From Avena insularis (taxonomy: Eukaryota; Streptophyta; Magnoliopsida; Poales; Poaceae): a stretch of 64,000 bases of DNA. Shown here one piece after another: positions 36,215 through 47,813 of the stretch (its first letter is position 1; every line of letters starts with the position of its first letter). The notes under the pieces are model-generated. The model was not told the DNA's origin. It saw only the letters and a list, made by a program, of their open reading frames with translations, and searched no databases. The DNA lies in assembly GCA_023614405.1 (NCBI GenBank), contig CM042694.1, positions 113,706,685-113,770,684 of the forward strand. The letters are read 5' to 3'. Both the position numbers and the translations under genes were made by a program.

Positions 36215-36811
36215 AACCCGCAACAGTTTCACCTCGGCAATTACACACAATTGCTGCAGCAGCTCCAACACCGCTAGGAAAAAAATGAGGCATCCACATT
36301 AAGTTTGTAACTCTTAGGAGGGGGCTTGTTCCACCTAATTTCCTGTGGTGTCGAATCTCCTCTGAAAGACCTGAAGTTCAGAGTTAAGGCATTAATTGAA
36401 AAGGCAGAACTCGATGGTGAAGGAACACGTTCCCCTCTAACCGCTAGTCTTCGCTGCCACCATATAAACCACCCAGCCACCACAATAGTCTGATGTAATC
36501 CCAGTTGACCAAGAACAAGTGAATTCCATCTCGGACTTCTGAGAATATTTTCCAGAACAACAGATCCTAATTTTTCAAGAGATGTAGCTTGTCTGATCAG
36601 ATCGTCCAGACTAAGTGGTTTCCATACTTCCCTAGCCCTCTTACATGTAAACATCAAATGTTTAATATCCTCACATCCATGCATACATATAGGATACTGT
36701 GGAGAAACTTTTATATGCCTACTTGCTAATACTCCCATACCAGGTATTAAACCATGAAGAGCTCTCCATGCAAAAAATCTTCACTTTACCCAGAACACTC
36801 AACTTCCAAAG
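36215..36811 (-). pseudogene. LINE: zf-RVT domain and start of RNase H
   Basis: 36274-36738 encodes a zf-RVT-like region ('CMHGCEDIKHLMFTCKRAREVW') followed by 'WFIWWQRR' and the RNase H start 'YKLNVDASFF'. Copia A cuts the RNase H just after this. The remainder lies at 21920-22331 and includes '[15 protein letters not shown]' and 'FQHCPREANKAAHNLA', ending at the poly(A). Joined, the domain looks complete apart from indels. Confidence 0.85.
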
Positions 36812-38232
36812 TGTTGGAGTATGTTACGACAAGATATATTTGATAGTTTAAGTTTGTAATCCAATTCTATCTCTAGTAGACTTCTTGCCCGCTAAGTCTT
36901 CTAGTACTATATAAACAGCCTAAGGGCTCACGATGTAATCACCTCTTGCAATATCAATACAATCTATACTTCCGCAATCTTTCATGGTATCAGAATGTGT
37001 TGCTCCTCGGCCTAGGTTTTAACCACCGCTTCCGCCGCCCCGCCCCCGGCAAGGTCGATCTCCATGATCTCTACCGGGGGAATCGCATCTCGTAGCTAGT
37101 TTTTCTTCCAATTTCCTAGATCGGTTTAATAGTTCTAGCAAATTTCTTTTTCCTATTAGATCTATTTTTATTTTAGCCACCAAAAGCATCGTCCACAGCC
37201 GCATTCATCATCGTGCGCCTCTTATTCAACCTCGGCGTCGACTCAACTCCGGCAAATCATCGTCAACGATCGTGGCAAGGAGGCTCCGCGCGACGCCCCA
37301 AGGGACGCCTTCACACGCTGCGTCGGTTGATCCGTCCTCACGTCGTCTCCACGCTGGCCCGTCTTCGCCAACATCTACCGGGACACACCTCCCTGAGTAC
37401 GTGCCTCGCCGTCAACAAAGGGCTGCACCTTCATCAACCGTGGTCATCATCGCCGACAACCATCTACACCAACAACATCGCCACATCATCGCCGCCACCA
37501 CCAATCATGGTCATCATTAACGCCAACAAGTTCTTCTTCAAGAGTGACGCCGCGCTCATACAAGCGGAAAATACGGGTCTAATCCCCGAAATCAACTACC
37601 GCTACAACAAATCTACATCAACAACTACCTCGTCATCTTTGTCCACCATGACCTCGCCGCCAGAGTTGCAGTCTAATTTTTATTTTTTACTTAATCAATT
37701 TTATTCTTGCAACTACTTCATCTACTCCAACAAATCGGCGGACAACTTCTACACGCCGACCGTATAAGGATATCTTCTCTGCTTCTTCAAATCCGACTCT
37801 GGCTCGCTTGGCTCGTGATGGCATGTCTTCGCACGTTCGGTATTGGCAACACCGATGCGTGCCTTCGTTCCCGGCGCGCTCCCGAGTTTGGCAAGCTCGG
37901 AAAGGCGTGTTGCCTACCCCAACTATGTCTACTCCAACTACGTCTACTTCAACTACTTCAACTATATCGACATCGGCAACAAGGGCTACCACCTCATCTT
38001 CGTCTTATTCTCCAGTCAGACCGTCCGCGTCACTACCGATCCGACTGCGGGGGAGGGGGTGTTGGAGTATGTTACGACTAGATATATTTGGTAGTTTAAG
38101 TTTGTAATCTAATTCTATCTCTAGTAGTCTTCTTGCCCCCCAAGTCTGTTAGTACTATATAAACAGCCTAAGGGCTCACGATGTAATCACCTCTTGTAAT
38201 ATTAATACAATCTATACTTCCGCAATCTTTCA
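36812..38232 (+). mobile_element. TRIM-like non-autonomous LTR element, complete
   Basis: The 173-bp LTRs are 36812-36984 and 38060-38232 (TGTTGGAGTATG to CAATCTTTCA). The TSD is CAAAG at 36807-36811 and 38233-38237. PBS TGGTATCAGAATG directly follows the first LTR, and a G-rich polypurine tract (GCGGGGGAGGGGG) directly precedes the second. The LTR has a TATA-like CTATATAAAC. The 1075-bp interior has open frames rich in Thr/Ser/Pro but no gag or pol domain, so it must be mobilised in trans. It is plus-strand, opposite to the LINE that it interrupts. Confidence 0.95.
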
Positions 38233-38873
38233 CAAAGAATTTCCCACACAGGGTTTTGATATATCATCCCTTGGCCATCATTGCATTTAACTTTGTGTCC
38301 ATGTTGATGCTCCCATTAAATATAGTAAGCAGAATGAACAGAAAATGTGTATGAGTTTGTTTTATGCCAAGCCACAAAATCATCTTCTAGAGAATTAATG
38401 AGAGGAATATGTAAAATGCATCGATCATCCAATGGATTAAAGATTTCCCATATAGAATCTGTAAAATGCATCGAGCTCATCCACCGTTCGATATATAACT
38501 TGCCCTCTTTTGGTCTCAATTTTCCTAGAAAACATTCCAGGAACCCACTGATCCTCCCAAATATCAATACATTTACCATTGACAACTCTCCAAATATGCC
38601 TCTCTTCAAGGTGCACATACCTTCAATAATACTTTGCCAAGTGAAAGATGATCTCTTCTTTGGGACAACACTCAACAACTTTGCATTTGGATAATATTTT
38701 GCACGAAGCACTTGAGCACACAAAGAATCAGGCTTATTCAAAAGTCTCCAAGTTTGCTTTGCTAGAATTCAAGATTAAAAGCATGCAAATATCTAAATCC
38801 TGTACCTCCATCTTTTTTTGTATGCACATTCTCCACCATGTTTACCAATGCATTCTCCTTTGCTCGACTGACT

Positions 38874-38875
38874 CC

Positions 38876-38906
<31 letters not shown>
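38874..38906. repeat. Poly(C)19 followed by (AC)n
   Basis: Nineteen consecutive C bases pass directly into an AC dinucleotide run. It lies inside the decayed LINE RT. The exact length of such a tract is unreliable in any assembly. Confidence 0.9.
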
Positions 38907-39416
38907 AAAATGTTGCCATAGCATCCATGAGCTCCTTACAAATCTTCTTTGGGATTTTAAATACAACCATAGCAAAAACTAGAATGGATTTTATAACAAC
39001 TTTCAATAAAATTTCATTTGCCCCATAGACATCATCTTCTCCTTCCACCCCTTCAACCTCTCAATGATTCTTTCCAAAAGATATAGGAAATTATCATTTC
39101 TATCCAAACCAATCATAGAAGGCAAGCCAAGGTACCTATCAGACGGTGCTTCTGTCATAATGTTCAACTCTTGACAAACATCTTCCTTGTCTTGGGCATC
39201 AACATTAGGACTGAAATAAATACCACACTTTGCTTCACTCACCAGTTGTCCTGAATTTGCACAATATAGATCAAGAACTTGCTTCAAAGAAGTAGCATTA
39301 ATTAAGTTTGCTTTCACAAGGACTAGGGAATCATTAGCAAATGATAAATGTGAAACTGATGGTGCATTTTTGCACACCCGTACTCCTTCAATACCATGAA
39401 CCTCCTCTTGTTAAGA

Positions 39417-39650
39417 ACAAATAGGGGGAGAGAGGGTCCCCTGTCTCAAATAGGGAGAGAGGGCATTCCCTTGTCTCAAACCCTCCACATTTCTGCACAC
39501 TCGTACTCCTTCAATGCCACTAACCTCCTTTTGTTGATAACAAATAGGGGAGAGAGGATCCCCTGTCTCAAACCCTCCGCACAAACTTGATAAACCCTCC
39601 ACACAAATTAAGAACAAATAGGGGGAGAGAGGATCCCGTATCTCAAACCG
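39417..39650. repeat. Local amplification of the LINE RT 'GLRQGDPLSP' segment
   Basis: Four related units of about 40-75 bp start near 39417, 39460, 39540 and 39614. Each is built on ACAAATAGGG(G)GAGAGAGG...CCTGTCTCAAACC. The minus-strand translation of each unit resembles the conserved RT block G-L-R-Q-G-D-P-L-S-P followed by ICS. Confidence 0.85.
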
Positions 39651-40560
39651 CTTGTAGAAATAAAACCTTCTCTTTCTTGGTCATTATATCCAACCTTATA
39701 CTTCACCGATTGTACACAGGCCATAATCAGCCCAACAAACTCTGAGATAAAACCTAACCGAACCAACATTCTCTCCAAGAAACCCCACTCCACACGTCAT
39801 ACTCCTTATGCATATCAAGCTTCACCGACAACACACCACCTTCCCCTCTTTTTAATTTTCAGATAATGTAGACTCTCATACACCAAAAGAACATTATATG
39901 TAATCATCCTACCAGCTACAAAAGCACTTTGAACCAGAGAAATAATCTCATCAAGGATATGCTTGAAGCAAAAAGCAATCATCTTAGATATTACCTTATA
40001 GAGAACATTGCATAGACTAATTGGTCTAAATTGAGATATTTGCTCTGGAGTCTCCACCTTGGGTATCAACATGGTAACCTATCATTCCACCCTTCTAGGA
40101 TGGATTTATTATTTATGGCCTCCAGGACTTCCTTTGTTAGCACTTCACCAAGTATGCGCCAACATTTCTTGGAAAATATTGCATGTAATCCATCCTCGGG
40201 ACTTTCATATCACCAATAGAGAACAGGCCTTTTCTGACATCCTCTGCCGTGTAAGGTGATGTGAGTGATGCATTCATCTGGAGTCACCTTCGACATCACC
40301 TTCTCCAACAGAGTTGGATCAGTGTCATAAACTTCCTTCGAGAATAAGCCTGAAAAGTAATCAGAAATCATGGGATTTAGATAGGTCGTGCCCTCTAGCC
40401 AATTGTCGTGACTATCTCTGAGTTTCTTTATCTTATTCCTCTGTCTCCTAGTATTAGAAATTTTTGAAAAAAAGGATGTATTACCATCCCCAAATTGTAA
40501 CAAGTTTACACGACTATGTTGTGCCCAATAAATCTCCTCCTGTTCTAACAATTTCTCAAT

Positions 40561-41532
40561 TTATAAAGCTAGCTCTTTATGTTTATTCACATTTTCCAGG
40601 GTTAGAGCATCACAAGCGACACACTCTAATTCCTTCTGAGCCGATCGGATCCTCTTATTGGTTTTCTGAAGGACAGACCGGTCCCAAGCATGCAACTTTG
40701 AGTGAACCGAAGATAACCTTCCCGCAAAATCAATGCTTAAATTTTCACTAGAACTCCAGGCCTTAGCAACCACCTCCCTGAACTAGGCCTCCTTCAACCA
40801 CCAGGATTCAAAGCGCAGCACAGCCGGCCTAGATGACTCATGAGTCGGAGTAGGATCACAGTTTAACAGTACTGGCCAATGATCCGATCTATTATATGGT
40901 AGATGTTCAAGGGCTGTTAATTCAAACTTTGATTTCCAAGCATCATTAACTAATACCCTGTCTAACCATTCTCTGATCAGGCCCATATGCCAAGTAAATT
41001 TGTCACCAACATAGCCTAAATTAGAGAGGTTGCAATTAACCAAAACATCTCTAAAAGCCTGCATAAAGTGAGATGGTCTTGGATTACCACCCTCCTTCTC
41101 AAAAGGATATAGAAGTTTATTGAGATCACCTAGAATCAACCAAGGCATAGTGCTTTGGGCATGGTGATCTCTAATCCTCGGCCGTGTTTTGTGCTTGTCT
41201 TTCCACTTCGGCTCTCCATACATCCTGGTGAATTGCCAAATATTCTCCTGACCTCTCCCAAAGGTCACATCAATATAATTGTCCATTTTGTATTGAAGTT
41301 ACACTCCCACCTCCTTCCAAAGCAATGATAAGCCACCTTTTCTTCCATCACTTCTGACAACGATTTTATGGTCCATCTGTAGTTTACGCCGTAGGCACTC
41401 AACATGCCACTCGCCGAGGTGAGTTTCAGAGAGAAAAGGTACATCGGCCCCCCTTCGCTTCTGAATTTTCAGAAGCATCGTCACTGCCGGTGCCCCCTGA
41501 AGAGCCCGACAGTTTAATCCCAGGAGTTTCAT
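40561..41532 (-). pseudogene. LINE: apurinic-type endonuclease (ORF2 N-terminus)
   Basis: ORF2 starts at 41532 with 'MKLLGLNCRALQG' and 'FLSETHLGEW', the N-terminal endonuclease motifs. 40783-41286 continues with 'PWLILGDLNKLL', 'FTWHMG.....WLDRVLVND' and 'SDHWPVLL'. These are the catalytic N, E, D/N and SDH blocks of LINE endonucleases. 40561-40773 begins the linker towards RT. Frameshift or stop lies at about 41290 and 40780. Confidence 0.88.
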
Positions 41533-41961
41533 TACTCCCTGCAGTCCTCCTTGAAGGAGTCCGCCGATCCATCAATAGTCATATCATCAGTAGTAATATC
41601 TCCATCCTTTCTCATCTTTTTCTTATTTACATTCTTCTGCGGTGTATCCCCTGCACTTTTGTTTGCATTTAAACCATCTTCTAGCTGTTCAACAAGATTA
41701 ACCACTGTTAAAGATGTAGTCCACCTTCTTTCAGACTCGAGTTAGCCTCGTCTCCACATTTGACTAAGCAAAATCTAGGGCAAGTCTCTTTCAAATAAAA
41801 GGATTATGAAGTTGATACCCCTCAGCCATCGAACCTAGTTGTTGATTTGGATTCACCAATGCTCCATCACTAAACTCCCCCATTGGGTTAGCACCCCTGC
41901 CTCGACCATGTTTCATGGCCCTGACTCTCTTCCTCCATCACTTATTCCTCTACCCTAGAGT

Positions 41962-42733
41962 CTACCTCGACATCTCCCCCATCTGCCGGTATAAAGTCAC
42001 CCCACTCCAGCTTTCTAGGATCGTGTTCACCCAACCCACATTCTTCATACCAATGCCCGATAAAATCACAATATCCACAGGAATCCGGTAGTTTTCAAAC
42101 TTCACCTGATAGAAATCCTTACTACCATCCTTCGTGATCAATACGAATCTGCTCAGTTTTTTATTGACATCTAGCTTAACTTTAATGCGAACAAAGCTAC
42201 CAACATAGCTAGCCGGAAGCTTCACTTGAACTTCTTTGATCTCTCCAACATTGCGACATATACCTTTAATCACTTGTTCCTTCAGGTAATTATTAGGGAG
42301 TTGGTGCACTTGAGCCCAAACAGTTACCCTATCTAGCTTTATTGATCTAGGGTAAACCCATCATACTCTTCCATGATCAATGCCTGATCCCTGAATAGCC
42401 ATGGACCTTGGTTAATGGCTTTTTTTTCCAATCCGCCGGACAATTGAATTGCACGGTAAATAGATTATTGTCTACCCTTCTCCACACCACCTCCCTGGCC
42501 GGATTCCATGCGGATCTCATATCCACGAATAAAGCACTGTGGCTGAACACAATCTTTGCAGTATGCACTCTAGCAATAGCTAGCCACTTGGCCTTGATCT
42601 CTGGTTCCTCCGTTTCCTCTTCCCAGATCAAGTCGTCAATCTCATCTTTCTCCAAGTGCAGCTGCTCAAGGAGATCATCCACCCGATCCTTCGAGCCTCC
42701 CGGCGGCCCGTTCGCTTCTCCCTCCTTCGCCAT
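41962..42733 (-). pseudogene. LINE: ORF1 (DUF4283-type RNA-binding protein)
   Basis: ATG at 42733 opens 'MAKEGEANGPP', an acidic stretch, then 'VFSHSALFVDMRSAWNPAREV' and 'DNNLFTVQFNCPADWKK', the DUF4283 fold of plant LINE ORF1. After a frameshift near 42370 it continues at 42309 with 'NVGEIKEVQVKLPASYVGSFVRIKVKLDV'. A CCHC knuckle (CGYCDFIGHWYEEC) is readable in a further shifted frame at about 42035-42080. The 5' leader runs to about 42899. Confidence 0.86.
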
Positions 42734-42899
42734 CACAAGAGATCACGATCAGGATGAGATCGACCCAAATGAGACGATCGCAGACCAATTATGGGGATAA
42801 AATCTCGGAATTGGCGTAGCACCGCCTGAGGACAAAAAACCCTAGTTATTTCGCTAGGGAAAAACTCTAACGTGCCTCTGACTTGCGCCTGATCCCAAC

Positions 42900-43207
42900 C
42901 CGAAGTACAACTAAGTAAAAAGTAGTACTAGCAAAAGCGGTCATTGTCAAAATTTTCAGGACAGTGCACACAGGCATCATGGAAACACCCAATTCTTCAG
43001 TCAAGTGCAGTAAAAAAACGTCAGTATTTGTAGAACCTGTTTAGTCAGAGCTGAACATTAGGAACCACTTGCAGCCGTCCGTGCCTAGAGGTTAAATCGT
43101 TTCAGAAAATAAGAGCAGTCAAGTCTAATTTTTTTGTCTACTAATAATACACGTACTACCTTTGTTTCGTCCTGCTATAATATAGCAAACACACATACAT
43201 CTGTTGG
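42900..43207. other. LINE right TSD and short host interval
   Basis: 42900-42911 is the right CCGAAGTACAAC copy. 42912-43207 is AT-rich host sequence before the next insertion; I see no gene in it. It would have been contiguous with 21907 before the LINE arrived. Confidence 0.85.
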
Positions 43208-43687
43208 GGCAATGTAACACCCTCAAATCGGCCCTATGCAAGTTTTAGCCCTTTCCGCCAAACCCGCATAGAAACGATTCAAGGACGCCCACCAGGCACT
43301 TTCGTGCGGTGGAAAACGAAGTAATACCATTACACAACAGTCCTCGATGGGACCCACAGAACAGATATATATATACAACACGACTCCAAGAGTCAGAATA
43401 CAGATATACAATACAAAGATCCAAATCACCTTAACAACGATAGAGCGTCCGACTACGGACAAGATGCAAATGGGGCTAAGAGCCCTGAAAAATAACCAAT
43501 GGCGTCCATAACCCTGCATTGTCCAAGCCGGAAGGGTAACCCTGCTAACGACGTCGATCTCAAACCTGCTAAAACAAAAGGGGCGCCGACAAAGGGTAAA
43601 GGTAAAAGAGAAGCGTCAGTACTGAGGCCATTACATGGCGAGGCTAGAATTCGGCGGCTCTCGCCTACATAGGTATGGTGGGCTGAA

Positions 43688-43726
43688 GCGGCAGCGTAGC
43701 GGCAGCGTAGCGGCAGCGTAGCGGCA
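43688..43726. repeat. 11-bp minisatellite, 3.5 copies
   Basis: GCGGCAGCGTA is repeated three times in full and once in part with no mismatch, inside the solo LTR. Confidence 0.93.
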
Positions 43727-43884
43727 CTAAACAACCTATAGAGACTCGATACAACTGGCGGTTATCAGAGAGGGATAAGAAAAACCTATTCGGATCCAAC
43801 CTGAAGCTAACACCAAACAAACCCGTCCTGGTATTTCCCCCTCGAGACCAAACGAGGAAGTCAAACCGAGGAACTCACACAGTT

Positions 43885-44190
43885 GGCAGTTTTACTCATT
43901 CCGTTATAGTTGCAGCACTTACTAATCAGATATAGATAGTATGAGTCATCCTGAAGCATAAGTAGTGGGCAGTTTTAATCACCATTCCGTTGTAGTTGGA
44001 GCATTTACTAGTCAGATATAATTGTCCTGAGGAATCCCCAAAACCCGACAGTTGTTGGCACTTTTATCACATTCCGTTGGAGTTGCAATACTTACTAGGC
44101 ATATATATCAAAACAACCCAGATCCAGAAGTTGTTGGCATTTTTAATATCCATTCCGTTATAGTTGAATCTGATTACTAGTCATATATTA
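43885..44190. repeat. Four degenerate tandem units of 79-89 bp inside the solo LTR
   Basis: Units start at 43885, 43968, 44057 and 44136. Each has GGCA(G/C/T)TTTTA, then CATTCCGTT(A/G)(T/G)AGTTG, then TTACTA followed by an ATATA-type end. Spacing between the blocks is kept while the bases between drift. Confidence 0.88.
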
Positions 44191-47100
44191 AGGCAAGTTT
44201 ATAGCACTACTTTAGTTATGCTTGTCTATGATCGAGATACTGTGCTCCAAGTCGTCCATAACCGCGGACACGGCTTTCAGAAAGTTTTACCCTGCAGGGG
44301 TGCACAAATAGCAACACACACTCGATCAACCTTGGAAAAACCAACTCAAAACCCAACGAGGCATTCACGACAAAGCGATCACAGGATTCAGAAATATTTC
44401 AGGGGGCCACCCTACTAAGCTACCCGCAACGAAGTTGGCCGGCTCCGAAATGGACCCAGGGTTTGTATGGACGGCTGTAAACGACTGGGAACCCGAAAGT
44501 GTGACTGGGCTTGTCGATACAGCGAAAACGTGTCACGATCCTAAACAGTACAGGTGCTCCACGCACAATCTTAATTAAAGCAGTAAAGCATGGCATAAGT
44601 ACAGGATAGTAATAAAGCCCCAAACTACTTTGTGGCCCCAAGAAATAGAAATGAATCAAGCTCTGGCTCAGAGGGGTCCATGGCCTCCCGGATGTGGATA
44701 GTGCGAAAAATCAAGGAACAGGTATCAAGTACTCGGGGTCCTACGGGACACAAGTGAGCGTGGAAGAACCAAATAACATATATTGCCCACTGATGCCTCT
44801 GCATTAGTTATAGCTAGCATTTGAATAGTTGTATTTGAAGTCATGATCATCTCCACCAATAAACATCTCCACCGATAACATTTCCTCCATTCCAACAACT
44901 GTGGTACTCGACAACACGAGATCGCACCTGAGCAAGCAACTACGACTCGCAAGGCCAGCTATCTACCAAACACAGGTAATAGGAGGTGTCCAAGGCAATA
45001 TAGAGGATGCACGGGGAAAAAAACTGGGGTACGGAAACTAAAGCATCGCGACACGGATAGCAATAGATCAACAGGAGGAAATAAAGACTATAAATGCAAA
45101 ATAGGTAGAAGGGGAAGAGATGCTCGCTTGGTAAAACACTGACGATGGATCATATCCGGAGAACTTGTCGATACTCGCATCCACTCATCGGCCTAATCCG
45201 CGAAGAAGCAAACACTAGCAGAAACACCGGATGCAATATTTAATACTACGGCAGAAGATCCGGCATGCTTATGATATGATGCATGGCATGGCACAGATGC
45301 GGTGTAACTAGGCAATATTAAGCGGAATCGGGGTCCCGACAATTAATTAAGTGGTTCATGTTGTTTAGCTACCCTGCAATTTAAATGTTGTATTAACAGG
45401 GCGAAACATGACATCGGTTCGCTACACCAATTTAAATGGAGTCCGGAATAAGACAAAGATATCCCGCATATAGACTCCATATTTAATTATGAGGTGAATC
45501 GGCATAATGCCCCCAAACCCCAGACCGTTATGCATGCATGATCAATTTATATGCAACAGTTTTATATATAGCATTAATAAAATAGGGGCTCGGGAAAAGG
45601 TTCACACATCTGGGTTCGGAAGATCTTTGGTTCCGAGGGTTCGGGGTTCGACGGGGATTGGTCTCGGACAACGGAAGGAGAGCTTGGCGTTTCGGGAAGA
45701 AGGACTTGGTTTGGCGTCAGGGCTTATCGAATTAGCCCTGGTCGATGTCGATCTTGTCATCATGAAGATCTTGTCGGGTCCGCATATCGGGTCAGTCTTG
45801 GCATTTCTTATCGGAGATCTTGGGGTGCTGCGTCGGTGACCTTGGCGTCTTCGGGTCCGGGTCTTGTCGTCCGTGAAGGAGAGCATGACGTCGGTGCCGG
45901 GCTCGGGTGTGGCGACGATGGTCCGTGTAGAAGTCCTTGGTGTTCCACCATGACGACCTTCGGGTTCGGCTCCGGGAAGAAGTACTTGGTGTTCCGACGA
46001 GGGGATCTTCGGGTCATCGGCTCCGAGGATGATCTTGCGGTCATCGGAAGGACTCGGCGATGTCTCCACTTTGCCGTCTCGACTTCGGATCGAGGCTTCG
46101 GGATTCCGTTCGGCGGTGTTGGTACTTGGAAGATCTTGTGAACATGCTCAGATGGGGCTGGTGGTCGAACTTGTTGACAAGATGGCAGGGTGTGGCATCG
46201 ATCTCCGGGCGTTTAACAACTAAACAGAGAACTCCGCATCTGCACATACCCTGCTGGTAACAAATCGAACAGGAGATAGCCACACACGCGGCACGGATAA
46301 GGCGGATGCCGACGTGGTACTGCAGGCAAAATAGAACACGCGGCCAAGGCAACAGGACGGTGAGGAGCACCCGTGGCGGACAGAGGAAAGGTCGCTGGTG
46401 AGGACGGCTTGGCAAGGCGAGCACGCGCAGAGGGGCGACGGTGGCCTGCTCCGCTGACCACGGCGGCGGGACCCAGGAGGAGCAGGACCGATCCCGCGAT
46501 GGAGGCAAGGACGGCGCAGGGGCGCACGCCAGGCGGCTATTCGAAAGGCCGCAGGCGGCCGAAGGGGCGAGGGACACGAGGTGGCGTGGCCGGGCGAGAG
46601 GGCAAGGGCGAGCGAGAGGGGAGGAGCGGGCAACGGCAGCGGCGCCAGGAAGGCGAGAGGAAGGCGGCGGCCAAGGGGACGGCGAGATGCGGCCGAAGAG
46701 AGGCGAACGGCGGGGAGCTCGGGGCTGGAATGGAGGAAGGGCCGCCGGCGAGGAGCTCGGGCGGAGACCGCTGGGGCCGAGGCGGCGAGGTCGGGCCGGA
46801 CTTCGGTGGCGCTCGCTGGGCGAGGCGGCGGGGTCGGGGTGGTCGAGCGCGGCGGTGAGCTTGAGGGGCCGAGAACGAAGCCGCGCGAGGAGAGGGAGTC
46901 GGCGGTGCACGAGGGAGGCCGAGGACGGCCGACACCTAGGAAGGAGGAGGCGGCTCGGGCGGCGGTTGACGGCGAGGAGAGGCACAACGGCGGCTGCCAC
47001 GGCAAGGAGGAGAGGAGGTGGGGAGAGGACCGAGGCGAGGAGGCTTAGAGGGCGGCGGCAGGCACCGGAGCGAGGCGAGAAGGAGGAGGCCGCGCGGGGA

Positions 47101-47813
47101 TCCAGGCGAGCGGGGTAGGTGGTGAAAAGGCAGAGGAGGAGGGGGTTGTGGCATCGTGTGGGCGGGAGAGCGTGCCTGTGGCGTGGCAGCGGGTGGGACC
47201 AGTCTTTCGGGGAAGGGACCAGGTGGTGTGGGGGAACGTGCGCGGGCGGGAGAGAGCCAGGCGGAGGGGTTGTTGGCTTGCTCCTGTGCGCGTCCGAGCG
47301 GTAGGTGGCAGGGAGTGAGTGGGTGGAAAAAGGGCCAGGGTGAGGTGGCGCAAGGTGATAGGGTGGGGTGAGATGGAGGGGGCTGGGTAGACTAGGATTG
47401 GGTAGAAAAAGGGTTTGGTGATCTGGGTAGGTAGGATTTTTATCTGGAGGTGGCCGGATGGGCTTTCGGGCCTGGCTAGCTGCCTCCCAAAAATAAAACA
47501 AACAATTTTATTTGTTTAAAACGGCGCGTTTGAAAACTGTTTGTAGACGAAACAAAATATTCCGGAGACCCGGGTTTTAATTTGAATAAAGACGGGAAGA
47601 TATTTAGAAAACAAAACTAGGTTTGTAGAAAATAGTTTTAGTCAAACAAATGCATAATGACATGATGATGCTCAAATGCAATGTGGCATGATGACATGAG
47701 CATGCGGTCATGATGATGTAATGCACAAAAACATCGCGATTTTCTAGTAGTGGTTTTGTGGGATGCCACAGGCAAAAAGCACAAACTAACCTGAATGGAA
47801 ATAAAAAGAAAGG

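Larger units (their letters stand above)
38238..40560 (-). pseudogene. LINE: reverse transcriptase region
   Basis: Fragments in several frames include 39815-40072 ('ISQFRPISLCNVLYKVISK', 'VAGRMI'), 39608-39793 (palm region), 39003-39377 with 'LSFANDSLVLV' and 'KCGIYFSPN', and 38316-38741 (thumb/zf region, 'WQSIIEG'). The catalytic FADD box reads FAND (39327-39345), which would abolish activity. The 'GLRQGDPLSP' motif region is locally amplified at 39417-39650. Confidence 0.86.
21920..42899 (-). mobile_element. L1-type LINE, near full length, split by two LTR elements
   Basis: This is a minus-strand non-LTR retrotransposon. Its poly(A) tail appears as poly(T) at 21921-21930, and its 5' end lies near 42899. 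A 12-bp target-site duplication flanks it. Removing Copia A (22332-36209), the TRIM (36812-38232) and their TSDs leaves about 5.67 kb, the normal size of a plant L1-type element. In order it holds ORF1 (nucleic-acid-binding), endonuclease, RT, a zf-RVT region and a C-terminal RNase H. All are broken by frameshifts and stops. The 5' end is retained, unlike most LINE copies. Confidence 0.93.
43213..47770. mobile_element. 4.56-kb Gypsy-like solo LTR
   Basis: Begins TGTAACACCCTC and ends GTGGGATGCCACA, flanked by GGCAA at 43208-43212 and 47771-47775. No PBS, polypurine tract or pol sequence lies inside, so it is a solo LTR. The GC-rich part 46040-47500 has a 486-codon minus frame of Pro/Arg/Ser-rich sequence and overlapping plus frames. 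Such frames are common in the GC-rich part of giant Triticeae Gypsy LTRs, and I do not regard them as genes. Many Triticeae LTRs end ...GGGTGTTACA, which would put this one on the minus strand. Superfamily is inferred from size and style only. Confidence 0.8.

Noticed and set aside
43885..44190. CRISPR-like array
   Set aside because: Plant nuclear DNA; units are degenerate and have no unique spacers between identical repeats.
46041..47501. 486-codon open frame on the minus strand
   Set aside because: Pro/Arg/Ser-rich translation with equally long frames on the other strand in a very GC-rich block; it lies wholly inside a TSD-flanked solo LTR and has no domain.
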